Assembly: GCA_045598845.1 (NCBI GenBank)
Contig: JAZRUY010000131.1
Span: forward strand, 1-9,466
From: JAZRUY01 sp045598845
GTDB lineage: Bacteria; Verrucomicrobiota; Lentisphaeria; Victivallales; Victivallaceae
Length of the DNA: 9,466 nucleotides
Direction: 5' to 3'
Part shown: piece by piece, positions 7,759 through 9,466 of the stretch
Numbering within the stretch: the first letter of the stretch is position 1
Layout: every line of letters begins with the position of its first letter
Translations under genes and position numbers: made by a program
The notes under the pieces: model-generated
What the model was told of the DNA's origin: nothing
What the model saw: only the letters and a program-made list of their open reading frames with translations
The model's database searches: none

Positions 7759-8217
7759 TCAAAACATCTTCTGCAGTTCAGCCTGAAATTCCTGCATGTC
7801 TTTTTCGGACGGCTTCCCGCCGTTGACATTTTCGAAACCGACTCTGCCGTATTGGTCCACATACCATTCGGCGGTATTGCCGCCTGAAAATTTTACGCTT
7901 CCAGACAGCGCTATTCCCGGGCGGGCGAGTTTGCTGATTTCCACCACGGTTTTTCCGTTCCCTTTTTCCTGAGTCTGCTGTGAGTTATTGCCGCCGTCCG
8001 CGCTGTCCCCGGATTCCTTTTCCGGTTCCGTCTTCGGCTTCGGATCTCCGGCCGACCAGTCGATATCGTCAAGTTCCGATGCGAGAATACGGATATCCAT
8101 AAAAGTGTAGGCGGTGCCGAATTGTTCGTTCACCAGTTTCTGCACATCCGACAATTTTACTCCGGCTTCAATCTGTCCGCGCATAAAGCGCTTGATATCT
8201 TCTTCCGATGCATTCAT
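7759..8217 (-). CDS. Conserved-looking hypothetical protein with two domains and an acidic polar linker
   Basis: This 152-aa soluble protein has no signal peptide or membrane helix. Residues 1-52 look helical and could be a small helix-turn-helix-like or protein-binding module (EEDIKRFMRGQIEAGVKLSD, then VQKLVNEQFG, then YTFMDIRILASELDDI). Residues 53-90 are a low-complexity linker rich in Pro, Glu, Asp, Ser, Gly, Asn and Gln. Residues 91-152 form a compact second unit: strands VVEISKLARPG, SGSVKFSGG and AEWYVDQYGRVGF, then a terminal helix SEKDMQEFQAELQKMF. I have a general impression that similar small proteins occur in other Verrucomicrobiota-type genomes, but cannot confirm it. Its ATG overlaps the der stop (ATGA), with GAGG 11 bases upstream inside the der tail, so its synthesis is probably coupled to Der. 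Function unknown; nucleic-acid or ribosome-related and envelope-related roles are equally open. Confidence 0.78.
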   Translation of the reverse strand: MNASEEDIKRFMRGQIEAGVKLSDVQKLVNEQFGTAYTFMDIRILASELDDIDWSAGDPKPKTEPEKESGDSADGGNNSQQTQEKGNGKTVVEISKLARPGIALSGSVKFSGGNTAEWYVDQYGRVGFENVNGGKPSEKDMQEFQAELQKMF

Positions 8218-9466
8218 TTTTTCTTTTTCCTCAGTTTAAGTTTTGCAGTTCCTTTTAACGGAACGGATTTTCTTTTTCTTGCCGCCCTGATTTCCGGTTT
8301 GCCCTCCGCCGTATTTATCTTGCGTACGGCATTGCCTCTCCGGCGCGGCTTTCCCGGTTCGCTGTGTATGCTCTGCACTTTTTTCGGTCTGGCGCGCAAT
8401 TCTATTTCAATCGGCAGTCCGGTCAGGCCTATGGCGCGCCGGATATGATTTTTCAGAAAAGCGATATAGTTGTCCGCGCAGTTGGCCGGATTGTTCACAA
8501 ACAGCAGAATATGCGGCGGCCTCATTCCGGTCAGGGTCGCATAATATACTTTCAGCGGAGCGGTTCCGGCCATCGGCGGAGTGTGCGATTCCACCGCGTC
8601 GGCGATGATGCGGTTGATTAGCCCGGTGCTGATTTTCAAATTCAGTTGTCCGGCTGTTTCTGCGATCCTCTCCGTCAGCGCACCGAGTCCCCGCCCGTCT
8701 TGCGCGGATACGAATTCCAGCGGCGCATAGTCCATGCCTGGCAGCGAATAGCGCAGTTCAGCTTCCAGTTCCTGCAGTTTCGCATCGCACAGATCCAGTT
8801 TGTTTGCTGCGATCACGCATCCGCAGCCGGCATCCCGTACCATTGCGGCTATTTTCCGGTCCTGGGCGGTAATTCCGTCAATGCCGGCTTCCAGCACCAG
8901 CACCGCCAGATCGCAGTGCTCAACCGCTGCTTTCGACCGCATCACGCTGAAAAATTCCACCACTGTATCGACTTTTGATTTCTTGCGCAGACCGGCTGTA
9001 TCCACCAGTACCGCCGGAATTTCTTCGCCGGACGGGCATTTCAAGGTGAAATTGACATTGATTGCGTCTCTTGTCGTGCCGGCCGCGGGGCTTACCATCA
9101 CCCGGTCTTCGCCCAGCAGCGCGTTTATCAGCGATGATTTTCCGACGTTGGGCCGGCCGGCCAGGGCGATGCGCAGCCGCTCCTCTTCCTGCATTTCTTC
9201 TTCGGGCGCCGGTTCAGGCAGCAGCGCCGCCGCTTTATTTATCAGCGCTGTCAACCCGGTCTTATGCAGTCCCGATACCGGGAATATGTCGCGGAATCCC
9301 AGTTCTGCGAATACCGCCGATCTTTCCGCCAGTTCCGGATTGTCGCATTTGTTCACCGCCAGCAGCACCGGTTTGCCGGCCGCGCGTATGCGCCGCGCCG
9401 CTTCAGCGTCGAGCGGCAGCACTCCGTCCTGCGCGTTTACCGTCAGAATCAGCACATCAGCATCGG
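8214..9466 (-). CDS. der: Ribosome-assembly GTPase Der (EngA), 5' end missing
   Basis: Der is a tandem-GTPase factor for 50S subunit maturation. The frame runs off the window edge, so the first G-domain lacks its P-loop and switch regions, roughly 80 residues. A GTG at 9455 is only an internal Val codon, because the upstream codons continue the family pattern ADVLILTVNAQDG. Numbering from that GTG, the first domain shows NKCD (35-38). The second domain shows GRPNVGKSS (100-108), the switch I threonines in AGTTRDA, DTAGLRKK (152-159) and NKLD (218-221; often NKWD in the family). The KH-like RNA-binding C-terminal domain follows (INRIIADAVES, then HTPP, YYATLTG and FVNNP) up to about residue 359. 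After it comes an unusually long basic tail of about 54 residues with 20 Lys/Arg, ending in KKKK. The stop overlaps the next ATG by four bases. Confidence 0.95.
   Translation of the reverse strand, partial: DADVLILTVNAQDGVLPLDAEAARRIRAAGKPVLLAVNKCDNPELAERSAVFAELGFRDIFPVSGLHKTGLTALINKAAALLPEPAPEEEMQEEERLRIALAGRPNVGKSSLINALLGEDRVMVSPAAGTTRDAINVNFTLKCPSGEEIPAVLVDTAGLRKKSKVDTVVEFFSVMRSKAAVEHCDLAVLVLEAGIDGITAQDRKIAAMVRDAGCGCVIAANKLDLCDAKLQELEAELRYSLPGMDYAPLEFVSAQDGRGLGALTERIAETAGQLNLKISTGLINRIIADAVESHTPPMAGTAPLKVYYATLTGMRPPHILLFVNNPANCADNYIAFLKNHIRRAIGLTGLPIEIELRARPKKVQSIHSEPGKPRRRGNAVRKINTAEGKPEIRAARKRKSVPLKGTAKLKLRKKKK
8229..8232 (-). promoter_or_regulatory. Ribosome binding site of the 152-aa gene, inside der
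   Basis: GAGG lies 11 bases upstream of the ATG at 8217, within the last codons of der and just before an A-rich run that ends in AAAAAATGA. The spacing is somewhat long. The ATGA overlap means re-initiation by ribosomes finishing der is likely. Confidence 0.45.

Noticed and set aside
9453..9455. GTG at 9455 as the true start of Der
   Set aside because: The frame continues to the window edge with the conserved ADV preceding it, and a start here would lose the first GTPase P-loop. It is an internal Val.
1..9466. Defence system, mobile element, CRISPR, prophage or RNA gene
   Set aside because: All but a few dozen bases are accounted for by housekeeping-type or envelope genes. I saw no direct repeats, no inverted terminal repeats, no tRNA cloverleaf and no abrupt change of composition by eye.

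Overview
The window reads as an ordinary chromosomal segment of a GC-rich Gram-negative bacterium. By eye the best fit is the PVC superphylum (Lentisphaerota/Verrucomicrobiota-like). The Gram-negative reading comes from a large AsmA/TamB-type envelope protein. The PVC placement is an inference from the style of the Mur ligase, the small linker protein and the proteins overall; it was not tested by any search. There is no transposase, integrase, tRNA, rRNA, CRISPR array or phage gene, and coding density is close to complete. The longest non-coding gap between called genes is 27 bases.

The layout is two convergent gene runs. The + strand run (1-2389) holds the 3' part of an FtsI-type penicillin-binding protein followed, with a one-base stop/start overlap, by a MurC-type Mur ligase. 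Both act in peptidoglycan synthesis: the ligase makes a cytoplasmic precursor and the transpeptidase cross-links the finished polymer. The - strand run (9466 down to 2361) reads: der (5' end cut off by the window edge), a 152-aa hypothetical protein, a 1094-aa AsmA-like protein, a TatD-family metal-dependent hydrolase, a six-TM hypothetical membrane protein, and rsmG. Successive junctions are a 4-base overlap, a 24-base gap, a 4-base overlap (19 with the alternative tatD start), a 27-base gap and a 14-base gap, so these six genes are probably one operon. The two runs collide tail to tail, and the last 29 bases of the mur gene overlap the last 29 bases of rsmG.

The - strand run mixes ribosome-related genes (der in 50S assembly, rsmG in 16S rRNA methylation) with a nuclease-family enzyme and two envelope proteins. 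I see no dedicated new system. The points most worth a second look are the divergent nucleotide-binding loop and C-terminus of the Mur ligase, the small two-part protein between der and the AsmA-like gene, the AsmA-like protein itself as a possible envelope lipid-transport factor, the long basic tail on Der, and the tight coupling signals at several junctions.
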